From JBDREF01 sp043820045 (GTDB lineage: Bacteria; Planctomycetota; Phycisphaerae; Sedimentisphaerales; Anaerobacaceae): a stretch of 23,977 nucleotides of DNA. Each line of letters begins with the position of its first letter. The stretch's first letter is position 1. The stretch covers positions 1 through 23,977 of the forward strand of contig JBDREF010000158.1 in NCBI GenBank assembly GCA_043820045.1, written 5' to 3'. Both the position numbers and the translations under genes were made by a program. Shown here piece by piece: positions 16,084 through 23,511 of this stretch. The notes beneath the pieces were generated by a model. That model did not search any database, was not told the origin of the DNA, and was given only the letters and a program-made list of their open reading frames with translations.

Positions 16084-16089
16084 TTATGC
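16030..16089 (+). other. attC recombination site (59-base-element type, 60 bp)
   Basis: R'' CTCTAAC (16030-16036) and R' GTTATGC (16083-16089) flank an imperfect inverted repeat. GCTGCAGCCG (16042-16051) pairs with CGGCTGAGC (16069-16077) with a single unpaired base (G16045). A terminal stem CCCGC / GCGGG (16055-16059, 16062-16066) closes the fold. An unpaired base in the L'' arm is the feature that lets integrases choose the bottom strand. The layout closely resembles aadA-type attC sites. Cut point is between G16083 and T16084. Confidence 0.9.
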
Positions 16090-16431
16090 CGACTTCTTTT
16101 TCTCGTTTGGGCTTGGTTTGGCTTTTTCGGCGGGTTTGGCTGTGTCTGCGGGTTTTGAGTCTTGGGCCTTGGTTTCGGTTTTCTTTTCTGTGGTGCTCTT
16201 ATCAGTGCCGCTCTTCGTTTCGCTTTCTTTAGCTTTCTTGTAGCTGTCGCTTCTATAGTCGGTCTGATAGAATCCGGAGCCTTTGAAGATTATACCCGCG
16301 CCGGCGCCTATGAGCCGCTGCAGGCCGGCCTTGCCGCACTTCGGGCATTTGCGCATCGGCCTGGCAGTAATGCTCTGGAACTGCTCGAACTGGTGCCGGC
16401 ATTTCTCGCATACGTAATCATACGTTGGCAT
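16084..16431 (-). CDS. FmdB-family zinc-ribbon protein with Lys/Glu-rich tail
   Basis: A 115-residue protein. It starts MPTYDYVCEKC, the usual FmdB opening, and has two C-x2-C knuckles (CEKC and CPKC, residues ~8-41), then GAGAGIIFKGSGFYQTDYRS. The last ~50 residues are Lys, Glu, Thr and Pro-rich and appear disordered. ATG (complement of 16429-16431) is preceded by GGAG; ten extra residues from 16461 would overlap grpE. The family is widespread, often described as putative regulators, with no settled role. It is five bases after grpE, so it is the last gene of the chaperone run. Its TAA stop (16084-16086) is exactly at the cassette junction. Confidence 0.88.
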   Translation of the reverse strand: MPTYDYVCEKCRHQFEQFQSITARPMRKCPKCGKAGLQRLIGAGAGIIFKGSGFYQTDYRSDSYKKAKESETKSGTDKSTTEKKTETKAQDSKPADTAKPAEKAKPSPNEKKKSA

Positions 16432-16436
16432 AGCGG

Positions 16437-17084
16437 TCACTCCACATCGGTCGTTTTGCATTCATCGGCTGTTTCACGCCCGTCGGTTGCCTGCTCCACC
16501 GGCTCAGTCCCTTGATGCCCGGCTTCCTGGTTCACTTTAGGCTTATTGACGATCACTTTACTCGGCCGAATGACCCGGCCGTTAAGCCTGTAACCACTCT
16601 GAAACTCCTCAAGGACAATGTTCTCTTCCTTGTCGGGGTCGCTCTGCTGGGTCATTGCTTCGTGCACGGCGGGGTCGAATCTCTCGCCCAGCGCTTCTAT
16701 CCGTTCCACATTATGGGACTTCAAAATGTCGAGCATCTGGTCGTATATAATCCGGATACCCTTGACGAGCACATCCACAGCTTCCGCCGAGTGCGCGTTT
16801 TGGAGCGTGTGCTCGAAATTATCCAGGGCCGGGAGCAGAGTCTTTATGAGCCGTTCTTTTTCGTAGCCTATCGTATCAGCAATCTGCTTGGGCACGCGCT
16901 TCTGAAAATTCGCGTAGTCTGCGCTGACACGCTGGAGTTTTGCAAAAAGCTCATCCTTCTCTTTTTGCAGCGACTCGACGGCCTCACGAAGCTCTTTCAA
17001 TTCATGCGACTTCGCCTCGTGCTCTGCACGGTCGGCTTCGTGCGAATCGTCGGCTTTTGACTTATCTCTTCTTTTCGGTTTCAT
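16437..17084 (-). CDS. grpE: Nucleotide exchange factor GrpE
   Basis: Releases ADP from DnaK. The 215-residue product has a charged N-terminal tail, a long coiled coil (HELKELREAVESLQKEKDEL-type, about 27-60), then the conserved LQRVSADYANFQKRV and LLPALDNFEHTL segments. The beta-domain signature is FDPAVHEAMTQQ ... GYRLNGRVIRPSKVIVNK. The ~30-residue C-terminal extension is Glu/Thr-rich and unusual but harmless. The ATG shares a base with the dnaJ stop (17084), so the two are translationally coupled. dnaK itself is not in the window. Confidence 0.95.
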   Translation of the reverse strand: MKPKRRDKSKADDSHEADRAEHEAKSHELKELREAVESLQKEKDELFAKLQRVSADYANFQKRVPKQIADTIGYEKERLIKTLLPALDNFEHTLQNAHSAEAVDVLVKGIRIIYDQMLDILKSHNVERIEALGERFDPAVHEAMTQQSDPDKEENIVLEEFQSGYRLNGRVIRPSKVIVNKPKVNQEAGHQGTEPVEQATDGRETADECKTTDVE

Positions 17085-18214
17085 CAGTGATTACCAAAGG
17101 GTTGTTTCAGTTTCTCGAAGAAGCCGGCGGATTTCGGCGAGACACGTTTGCTCTCAGTCTTGGCGAATTCTCTAAGCAGGTTCTGCTGCTCTGCGTTGAG
17201 CCTCGTTGGGGTCTCAACCGTAACCTGCACGAGCTGGTCCCCGGTCCGGTGCGTTCGCACATCCGGCAGACCCTCGCCTTTTATTCTGAAGATGCTGCCG
17301 TACTGGGTTCCGGCGGGGATTTTCAGCCCTTTGGTCCCGTTGATGCTCGGCACATCGATGGTCGTCCCAAGAGCGGCCTGTGTAAAGCTTATGGGAACAA
17401 CTGCAATCAGGTCATTTCCGTCACGATGGAGGAATTCGTGCGGCTTTACCTTGACGTAGCAATACAGGTCGCCTCTCGGCCCGCCGGCACGGCCCGGTTC
17501 GCCTTCGCTGGCAACTCTTACACCCTGTCCCTCGTGAACGCCGGGCGGGATCTTGATGTTGACGGTTCTCTTCTTTGGCACTCTGCCGGTGCCCTTGCAC
17601 TTCTTGCAGGGGTCGGAAATAATCTGTCCGGCGCCCCCGCATTGTCGGCAGGTCGAGACCATCTGGAAGAACCCGCCGCCCCTTGCTACTTGCCCTGTTC
17701 CGCCGCAGCTCGGACACGCGCCCGGGGAGCTTCCTTTGGCGCAGCCGTTGCCCTTGCATTCGCTGCATGTGTCCTGCCGGGTAAATTCAATCGTTTTCTC
17801 GGCGCCTTTGGAAATATCGCTGAGTGTCAGCTCGACCGTGGTCTCCAAATCGTAGCCGCGGGTGGGGCCGGCCCGCCCGCCAGAGCGTCTGCTCTGACCG
17901 CCGAAGATGCCGCTGAAGAAATCGTCGAAGCCGAACATGCTGAAGATATCTTCAACGTTCATCCGCGAGAAATCGTGCATGCCGGAGCCGCGAAGACCCT
18001 CATGGCCTAACTGATCGTAGCGCTGGCGTTTGCTCGAGTCGCTCAGGACCTCGTAGGCCTCGGCGCACTCTTTGAACTTTGCTTCGGCCCCCTTATCATT
18101 CGGGTTCTTGTCCGGATGATACTTCATGGCCATGCGCCGATACGCGCGCTTTATCTCGTCGGCGGAGGCTTTTTTGCCTGCGCCGAGAACTTCATAATAG
18201 TCCCGTTTGGCCAT
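17084..18214 (-). CDS. dnaJ: Chaperone protein DnaJ
   Basis: Full-length type I J-protein, 376 residues, which stimulates DnaK. In order: a J domain with HPD (KRDYYEVLGAGKKASADEIK ... YHPDKNP), a short G/F-rich stretch (MFGFDDFFSGIFGG), and the zinc domain with all four C-x2-C-x-G-x-G repeats (CSECKGNG, CPSCGGTG, CRQCGGAG, CKKCKGTG). Two C-terminal substrate-binding domains follow. The chosen ATG (complement of 18212-18214) begins MAKRDYYEVL; the frame is open for 16 further codons upstream without family similarity. Order groEL-dnaJ-grpE with dnaK elsewhere is less usual than hrcA-grpE-dnaK-dnaJ. Confidence 0.96.
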   Translation of the reverse strand: MAKRDYYEVLGAGKKASADEIKRAYRRMAMKYHPDKNPNDKGAEAKFKECAEAYEVLSDSSKRQRYDQLGHEGLRGSGMHDFSRMNVEDIFSMFGFDDFFSGIFGGQSRRSGGRAGPTRGYDLETTVELTLSDISKGAEKTIEFTRQDTCSECKGNGCAKGSSPGACPSCGGTGQVARGGGFFQMVSTCRQCGGAGQIISDPCKKCKGTGRVPKKRTVNIKIPPGVHEGQGVRVASEGEPGRAGGPRGDLYCYVKVKPHEFLHRDGNDLIAVVPISFTQAALGTTIDVPSINGTKGLKIPAGTQYGSIFRIKGEGLPDVRTHRTGDQLVQVTVETPTRLNAEQQNLLREFAKTESKRVSPKSAGFFEKLKQPFGNH

Positions 18215-18282
18215 CTTGTGGTCTCTCGTGAATACCGGCTCGTGACTCGAAAGCCAGGCCACGGTTCAGGAGTCGTGAAGGT

Positions 18283-19896
18283 TTATCTGACCGAACCGTG
18301 TATCGGCTCTTCGTCTTTGTCCTTCAGCTCTGTCACTAATACGCTTGTGGTCAGCATAAGTCCTGCTACGGAGGCAGCCGTTTCCAGGGCCGTGCGGGCG
18401 ACTTTCGCCGGATCGATAATCCCTGCCTTAAACATATCGACAAATTCGCCGGTATTGGCATCGTAGCCGATGTTCTTGCCTTTTTCCATAAGCTGAGCAA
18501 CGATTACATCGCCTTTTTCGCCGCAGTTCTCCACAATCTGCGTCGTCGGAGCCCTGAGGGCTTTGGCCACGATGTCAAAACCGATTTTCTCATCGCCTTT
18601 CGCCTTAGCCCTGGCCTTCTCCACATCCGGAACCGCCCGCAGAAAGATGACGCCGCCGCCGACGACCACGCCTTCCTGGGTCGCGGCCCTCGTGGCGTGA
18701 AGGGCGTCCTCCAGCAGGTCCTTTCGTTCTTTCATCTCCGTTTCAGTTGCGGCGCCGGCATTGATGACGGCCACTCCCCCGGTCAGCTTGGCCAGACGCT
18801 CCTGCAACTTCTCGCGGTCGTAGTCACTGGTTGTCTTTTCGATTTGACTGCGGATTTGATCGCATCGGGCCTTAATGTCTTTCTTCTTGCCGGCCCCTTC
18901 GATTATTGTCGTCGCGTCCTTATCGACAACAATCTTCTTCGCCTGGCCCAACTGAGACAGTTCAATGCCCTCGAGCTTGGTGCCCAGATCCTCGGTAATC
19001 ACACTTCCGGCGGTCGAAATGCCGATGTCGGCCAGCATGGCCTTCCTGCGGTCTCCGAAACCCGGAGCCTTGACCGCACAGACTTTAAGCACGCCCTGCA
19101 GGCGATTAATGACCAGCGCCGCAAGCGCTTCGCCCTCGACATCTTCGGCGACGATCAACAGCGGCCTGCCTACCTGGGCCACTTTCTCAAGCAGCGGAAT
19201 AAGCTCGCGCACGTTCGATATCTTCTTCTCCTGGAGCAGAATATAGGCGTCTTCGAGAACTGCTTCGAGCGTGTCGGTGTTGGTCATGAAGTACGGCGAC
19301 AAGTATCCCTTGTCGAACTGCATGCCTTCGACCACATTCAGCTCGTTTTCCATTCCCTTGCCTTCTTCGACCTCAATGACGCCTTCTGCGCCGACTTTGT
19401 CGATTGCATCGGCCAGTATCTGCCCTACTCCGGGATCGTTATTCGCGCTGATAGTCGCCACTTTTGCAATGTCGCCGTGGCCTTTTACGGGAACGCTGGC
19501 GTCCTGGATGAATTTCGTGGCCACCCCGGCGGCCTTGCTGATTCCGCGCTGAATGGCCATCGGATTGACGCCGGCGGTTACATACTTCAGCCCTTCGGTG
19601 TAAATTGCCTCGGCCAGAACGGTCGATGTTGTGGTTCCGTCACCGACAACATCGGAAGTCTTGCTGGCGACCTCGTTGACCATTTTTGCGCCCATGTTCT
19701 TGAACGGATCAGGCAGCTCGATTTCCTTGCTGACCGAGACGCCGTCCTTCGTTATCTTCGGCGAGCCCCAGCTCTTATGCAGTATAACGTTTTTACCGGT
19801 AGGCCCGAGCGTGACCTTGACAGCCCGAACCAACTGCGACAGCCCGTCCTTGAGCTGCGATCGCGCCATATCGTCAAACATCAATTGTTTTGCCAT
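18283..19896 (-). CDS. groEL: 60-kDa chaperonin GroEL (copy 1, without GGM tail)
   Basis: Chaperonin ring subunit, 537 residues. The equatorial nucleotide site is intact: VTLGPTGKNVILHKSWGSPK, KDGVSVSKEI, GDGTTTSTVL and the catalytic EDALHATRAA Asp. The apical region has FDKGYLSPYF and GRPLLIVAEDVEGEALA. The C-terminus ends DKDEEPIHGSVR and lacks the Gly-Gly-Met repeats that line the cavity in standard GroELs. It lies 78 bases after groES, so this is the groES-linked copy. AGAGGAAA precedes the ATG. A second, GGM-tailed copy is at 21847-23511. Confidence 0.96.
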   Translation of the reverse strand: MAKQLMFDDMARSQLKDGLSQLVRAVKVTLGPTGKNVILHKSWGSPKITKDGVSVSKEIELPDPFKNMGAKMVNEVASKTSDVVGDGTTTSTVLAEAIYTEGLKYVTAGVNPMAIQRGISKAAGVATKFIQDASVPVKGHGDIAKVATISANNDPGVGQILADAIDKVGAEGVIEVEEGKGMENELNVVEGMQFDKGYLSPYFMTNTDTLEAVLEDAYILLQEKKISNVRELIPLLEKVAQVGRPLLIVAEDVEGEALAALVINRLQGVLKVCAVKAPGFGDRRKAMLADIGISTAGSVITEDLGTKLEGIELSQLGQAKKIVVDKDATTIIEGAGKKKDIKARCDQIRSQIEKTTSDYDREKLQERLAKLTGGVAVINAGAATETEMKERKDLLEDALHATRAATQEGVVVGGGVIFLRAVPDVEKARAKAKGDEKIGFDIVAKALRAPTTQIVENCGEKGDVIVAQLMEKGKNIGYDANTGEFVDMFKAGIIDPAKVARTALETAASVAGLMLTTSVLVTELKDKDEEPIHGSVR

Positions 19897-19974
19897 TTTT
19901 ATTTCCTCTTCTCAATTATCGACTGTTTCAGATTTTGTCTGTTTTCTTCGTGCCGCTGAGCCCAACCCAGCCTT

Positions 19975-20265
19975 TCATTTTTCAACAATTCCAAGGATGT
20001 CACTTTCCCTGAGAATTACGTACTTCTCTCTGTCGATTTCGACGTCACTGCCCATGTACTTCGCGTAGATAACTTCATCTTTCGTCTTTACCGACATGGT
20101 GCTCCGTTTACCGTCGTCGAGCAGTTTGCCGGGGCCGGTTGCGACCACCTTGCCTATCTGCGGCTTTTCCTTTGCAGTGTCCGGCAGAATGATCCCGCCC
20201 GCGGTTTTCTCTTCAGCATCCGACTGCTTGATAACTACTCTATCATCCAAAGGTCTAAGGTTCAT
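19975..20265 (-). CDS. groES: 10-kDa co-chaperonin GroES
   Basis: Heptameric lid for GroEL, 96 residues, the normal length. It opens MNLRPLDDRVVIKQ and has the mobile loop with TAGGIILPDTAKEKP, which docks to GroEL, and ends ILRESDILGIVEK. GGAGTGAG stands just before the ATG. The gene follows the fucosidase by 40 bases with no obvious terminator. No CIRCE inverted repeat (TTAGCACTC-N9-GAGTGCTAA) is visible upstream, so HrcA control is not indicated here. Confidence 0.96.
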   Translation of the reverse strand: MNLRPLDDRVVIKQSDAEEKTAGGIILPDTAKEKPQIGKVVATGPGKLLDDGKRSTMSVKTKDEVIYAKYMGSDVEIDREKYVILRESDILGIVEK

Positions 20266-20305
20266 AACTCACTCCTTATCTATCTAAGTTACACTTATTT
20301 ATTGC

Positions 20306-21745
20306 TCATCTCTTTCCGGTTTCCAACACGACAACCGTGTTTATCGGATCCGGCGCCTCGGCCGGTACGCTAACAACAATATTGTCCGCATCTCCACGGG
20401 CAACGTGCAGCGAGACTCGCTTCTTATCGGCCAGCAAGTAGGCCTTCCTGACGCTGCCTTTGACGCCCGAAACTTCGAGCTTGCGGTCCGTCGGCCAATC
20501 GAATACGTGAAGATACAGCTTGCCGGGCTTTGCGGTGCAGCGGCCCCAGGGCACTTTGCCGAGCGGGCTCGCCGTCGTGCCGTAGATGCTCTCGCCGTTG
20601 ACCTTCGTCCATTCGCCGATAGCCGCCAGGCGATCGACACTGGGGCCTGGAATCAGCCCCTCGCCGGTCGGACCGACGTTCAGCAGGAAATTGCCGCCCT
20701 TGCTTGCGATATCCGCAAGCTTACGGAGCAGGTCCTCTTTCGACTTCCAGTTATGGTCGTAGGATTTGTAACCCCAAGTGTCGTTCATCGTCATGCAGGA
20801 TTCCCAGTCAACGCCTGGCAGTCCTTCAGCCGGTATCTGCTGTTCGGGGGTGCCGAAGTCGCCTGCGTATTCCTGGTCGCCCTTGCTCAAGCCTTCCATT
20901 CCTTTTCGGCCTTTGCCGACACGGTTGTTGATGATGATGTTCGGCTGAAGGTCTCGGACATAGTTGTAAAGGTCCTTGCCCTGCGGCTCAGTCCAGTCCT
21001 TTACCCATTCGCCGTCGAACCACAACACCCCGAGCGGGCCATAATTGGTTATCAGCTCTTTGAGCTGCGGCTTCATATAGGTATCGACGTATCGGGAGAA
21101 ATAGGGGTTCGAATTACTCCCATCGTTGTATTTAGGATAGAAAGGCGCCTGCGCATCGGGATGATGCCAGTCCATGATCGAGTGGTAGAAGCAAAGCTTG
21201 ATGCCCTGCTTTTTGCACGCCTTGGACAACTCGCGGAGCACATCCCGCCCGAACGGCGCAGCATCCACTATGTCGTAATCGGTAACCTTCGAATCCCAGA
21301 GGCAGAAACCATCGTGATGCTTGCTGGTTATGACGATGTATTTCATCCCTGCATTCTTGGCGATGCGCACCCACTCGTCGGCGTCGAACTTGACCGGATT
21401 GAACTTCTTTGCCAATTGTTCGTATTCGGCCACGGGAATATCGGCTCTTTCCATAATCCACTCGCCGATACCCGGAATCTGCTTGCCTTTCCATTCGCCG
21501 GCCGGCACTGCGTAAAGACCCCAGTGGATGAACATGCCGAACCTGGCTTCGCGCCACCACTTCATCCGCTCGTCCTTGCTCAACGTGCGTTTTCCACCGA
21601 GCGAATCGAGACCGGCTGCTTTAGCCCCATCCTGGCAATAGCCTGCTATCGCCAACGTGCACAGCACCGCCATTATGACCGACAGGCGTACTCCGCCTGC
21701 GGCTGTTAAGTCACGGCTGCGCGAATGGGTCGTCCTGTCGTTCAT
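20306..21745 (-). CDS. Secreted GH29 alpha-L-fucosidase
   Basis: Retaining glycoside hydrolase that removes alpha-L-fucose from glycans; 479 residues. Signal peptide: basic start, hydrophobic core LSVIMAVLCTLAIAG (about 21-35). Family motifs in order: WWREARFGMFIHWGLYAVPA (about 63-82), KHHDGFCLW (142-150), FYHSIMDWHH (187-196), and WFDGEW (242-247), whose Asp244 is the expected nucleophile. The acid/base residue varies in GH29 and is not assigned. A short beta-rich C-terminal domain follows. I start at MNDR (complement of 21743-21745), which has GGGAGG eight bases upstream; eight residues from 21769 include that ribosome site. It sits between two groEL genes, an odd place for a catabolic enzyme. 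Confidence 0.92.
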   Translation of the reverse strand: MNDRTTHSRSRDLTAAGGVRLSVIMAVLCTLAIAGYCQDGAKAAGLDSLGGKRTLSKDERMKWWREARFGMFIHWGLYAVPAGEWKGKQIPGIGEWIMERADIPVAEYEQLAKKFNPVKFDADEWVRIAKNAGMKYIVITSKHHDGFCLWDSKVTDYDIVDAAPFGRDVLRELSKACKKQGIKLCFYHSIMDWHHPDAQAPFYPKYNDGSNSNPYFSRYVDTYMKPQLKELITNYGPLGVLWFDGEWVKDWTEPQGKDLYNYVRDLQPNIIINNRVGKGRKGMEGLSKGDQEYAGDFGTPEQQIPAEGLPGVDWESCMTMNDTWGYKSYDHNWKSKEDLLRKLADIASKGGNFLLNVGPTGEGLIPGPSVDRLAAIGEWTKVNGESIYGTTASPLGKVPWGRCTAKPGKLYLHVFDWPTDRKLEVSGVKGSVRKAYLLADKKRVSLHVARGDADNIVVSVPAEAPDPINTVVVLETGKR

Positions 21746-21800
21746 TTTTTCGCCTCCCTGTTTCATCATAACTCTGCGAAATCAAACCTGCACGGGCCCA

Positions 21801-21824
21801 GGCCCCTCGAATTCGTACGGGGCC
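21801..21824 (-). terminator. GC-rich hairpin between groEL copy 2 and the fucosidase
   Basis: GGCCCC / GGGGCC arms (21801-21806, 21819-21824) enclose a 12-base loop with the palindrome CGAATTCG. It lies in the 101-base gap and lacks a T-run. It may separate groEL from the fucosidase or process the transcript. Confidence 0.35.
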
Positions 21825-21846
21825 GTTGGAGCACATTCCAGCGTTC

Positions 21847-23511
21847 TTACATCATACCGCCCATATCGCCCATGCCGCCGCCCATACCGCCACCCATACC
21901 GGGACCGCCGCCGGGCATTTCACCTTTTTCCTTCGGCTTTTCGGTAATGAGGCAATCTGTCGTCAACAGCAAACCGGCGATACTGGCCGCATTCTGAAGG
22001 GCAATTCGGGTAACCTTTGCCGGATCGACTACGCCCGCCTGCACGAGATCCTCGTATGTATCCGTACCGGCGTTGTAACCGAAACCGTCCTTACCTTCGG
22101 CCACTTTATTGACTACAAGATTCGCAATCGCTCCCGCATTGCTTGCTATATAGTAACAGGGCATGGAGAGTGCCTTTGCCAGAATGTCGGCCCCGGTCTG
22201 CTCATCGCCCTCGAGTTTTAGCTTCTTCACTGCGTCGATGCAACGAATCAGGGCCACGCCGCCGCCCGGCACAATACCCTCTTCGATAGCCGCCCTGGTA
22301 GCGTGCAGGGCATCTTCTATACGTGCCTTTTTCTCTTTCATCGCCGCTTCAGTGGCCGCACCAACACTGATCTGGGCAACACCGCCGGTGAGCTTGGCCA
22401 ACCGTTCCTGGAGCTTCTCGCAGTCATATTCGCTGGTGGTGACTTCTATCTCGTCTTTTATCTGTTTGATTCTTCCGTTAATGGCTTCGCGGCTGCCCGC
22501 TCCTTCGACGATGATTGTATCGTCGTTGTCGATGGTCACCTTCTTGGCCTGGCCGAGCTGCTTTACGCTGATGTTCTCCATCTCGATTCCCAAATCCTTG
22601 AAGATCGGCTCTGCCCCGGTCAGAACTGCGAGATCCTGCAGCATTGCCTTTCTTCGGTCGCCGTAGCCCGGAGCCTTGACCGCCGCCACCTGCAGGATGC
22701 CCCTGAGTTTGTTGACAACCAGGGTTGCGAGCGCTTCGCTTTCGATGTCTTCTGCTATGATCAACAGGGGTCTCCTGGCCTTGGCTACCTTCTCAAGCAG
22801 CGGCACGAGCTTGGCAACGTTGCTGATTTTCTCTTCGTAAACAAGAATGAACGGCTTTTCAAGCTCGCAAACCATATTCTCGGTGTCGGTTGCGAAGTGA
22901 GGGGACAGATAGCCGCGGTCGAACTGCATGCCTTCGACAAATTCGACGGTAGTCTCAAAACTCTTGCCCTCCTCGACAGTGATAACGCCGTCTTTTCCGA
23001 CGCGACGGAAAGCATCCGCCATAATCTTGCCTATCTCCATGTCGTTGTTGGCTGATACCGACGCGATATTCGTTATGTCATTGGGCTTGGCGATATCGAT
23101 CGGCTTTGCCATCGAAGCAAGCTTGTCGGTTACGGCTTTGGCGGCCTTTTGCATGCCGCGGTTCAGCGCCATGGCATCAGCTCCGGCCGCAAGGTTCTTG
23201 TAGGCCTCTCTAAAGATCGCCTCAGTCAGCACGGTCGCGGTTGTTGTGCCGTCGCCTGCAATTTTCGACGTCTTGCTGGCGGCTTCTTTGACGAGCTTGG
23301 CCCCGAGATTCTCGTTCTTGTCTATAAGGTCAATTTCCTCGGCAACTGTTACCCCGTCCTTGGTCACAGTCGGACCGCCCCAGCCCTTGTCGATAACGGC
23401 GTTTCGGCCTCTCGGGCCCAGTGTACACTTGACGGCTGCAGCGAGTTTTTCAACGCCGGCCAACAGACTGGCCCGGGCCTCAGATTCAAATGTCAATTCT
23501 TTAACTGCCAT
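21847..23511 (-). CDS. groEL: 60-kDa chaperonin GroEL (copy 2, GGM-tailed)
   Basis: Second chaperonin subunit, 554 residues. It is clearly a paralogue of copy 1, not a recent duplicate: residues differ throughout (CTLGPRGRNAVIDKGWGGPT against VTLGPTGKNVILHKSWGSPK). ATP-site motifs KDGVTVAEEI, GDGTTTATVL and EDALHATRAA are intact. The C-terminus is the classical glycine/methionine tail (GMGGGMGGGMGDMGGMM). GGAGG lies nine bases before the ATG. It has no groES directly linked; the fucosidase follows. It is the first gene of the leftward cluster. Confidence 0.96.
   Translation of the reverse strand: MAVKELTFESEARASLLAGVEKLAAAVKCTLGPRGRNAVIDKGWGGPTVTKDGVTVAEEIDLIDKNENLGAKLVKEAASKTSKIAGDGTTTATVLTEAIFREAYKNLAAGADAMALNRGMQKAAKAVTDKLASMAKPIDIAKPNDITNIASVSANNDMEIGKIMADAFRRVGKDGVITVEEGKSFETTVEFVEGMQFDRGYLSPHFATDTENMVCELEKPFILVYEEKISNVAKLVPLLEKVAKARRPLLIIAEDIESEALATLVVNKLRGILQVAAVKAPGYGDRRKAMLQDLAVLTGAEPIFKDLGIEMENISVKQLGQAKKVTIDNDDTIIVEGAGSREAINGRIKQIKDEIEVTTSEYDCEKLQERLAKLTGGVAQISVGAATEAAMKEKKARIEDALHATRAAIEEGIVPGGGVALIRCIDAVKKLKLEGDEQTGADILAKALSMPCYYIASNAGAIANLVVNKVAEGKDGFGYNAGTDTYEDLVQAGVVDPAKVTRIALQNAASIAGLLLTTDCLITEKPKEKGEMPGGGPGMGGGMGGGMGDMGGMM

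Larger units (their letters stand above)
13810..16089 (+). mobile_element. Small chromosomal integron: deleted integrase, attI-like region, one cassette
   Basis: The element comprises an internally deleted integron integrase (13810-14382), a 169-base region with a small ORF and TTATGCGG repeats, an attI-like core (about 14540-14557), and one complete gene cassette ending in a structured attC (to 16089). The integrase is read in the same direction as the cassette, with its 3' end facing attI. This is the reverse of the usual divergent layout. I recall such inverse orientation being reported for a few integrons, including in Treponema denticola and the planctomycete Blastopirellula marina. Left boundary is not defined by a repeat. 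Confidence 0.85.

Noticed and set aside
16940..18010. A 356-codon open frame on the + strand
   Set aside because: Antisense to dnaJ and the grpE start; composition is that of a shadow frame.
18697..19959. A 420-codon open frame on the + strand
   Set aside because: It is antisense to groEL copy 1 and groEL is unmistakable; long shadow frames are common opposite GC-rich chaperonin genes.
20266..20305. CIRCE operator before groES
   Set aside because: The TTAGCACTC / GAGTGCTAA arms were looked for here and upstream of groEL copy 2 and are not present.
20405..21709. A 434-codon open frame on the + strand
   Set aside because: Antisense to the GH29 fucosidase, with no family motifs or ribosome site.
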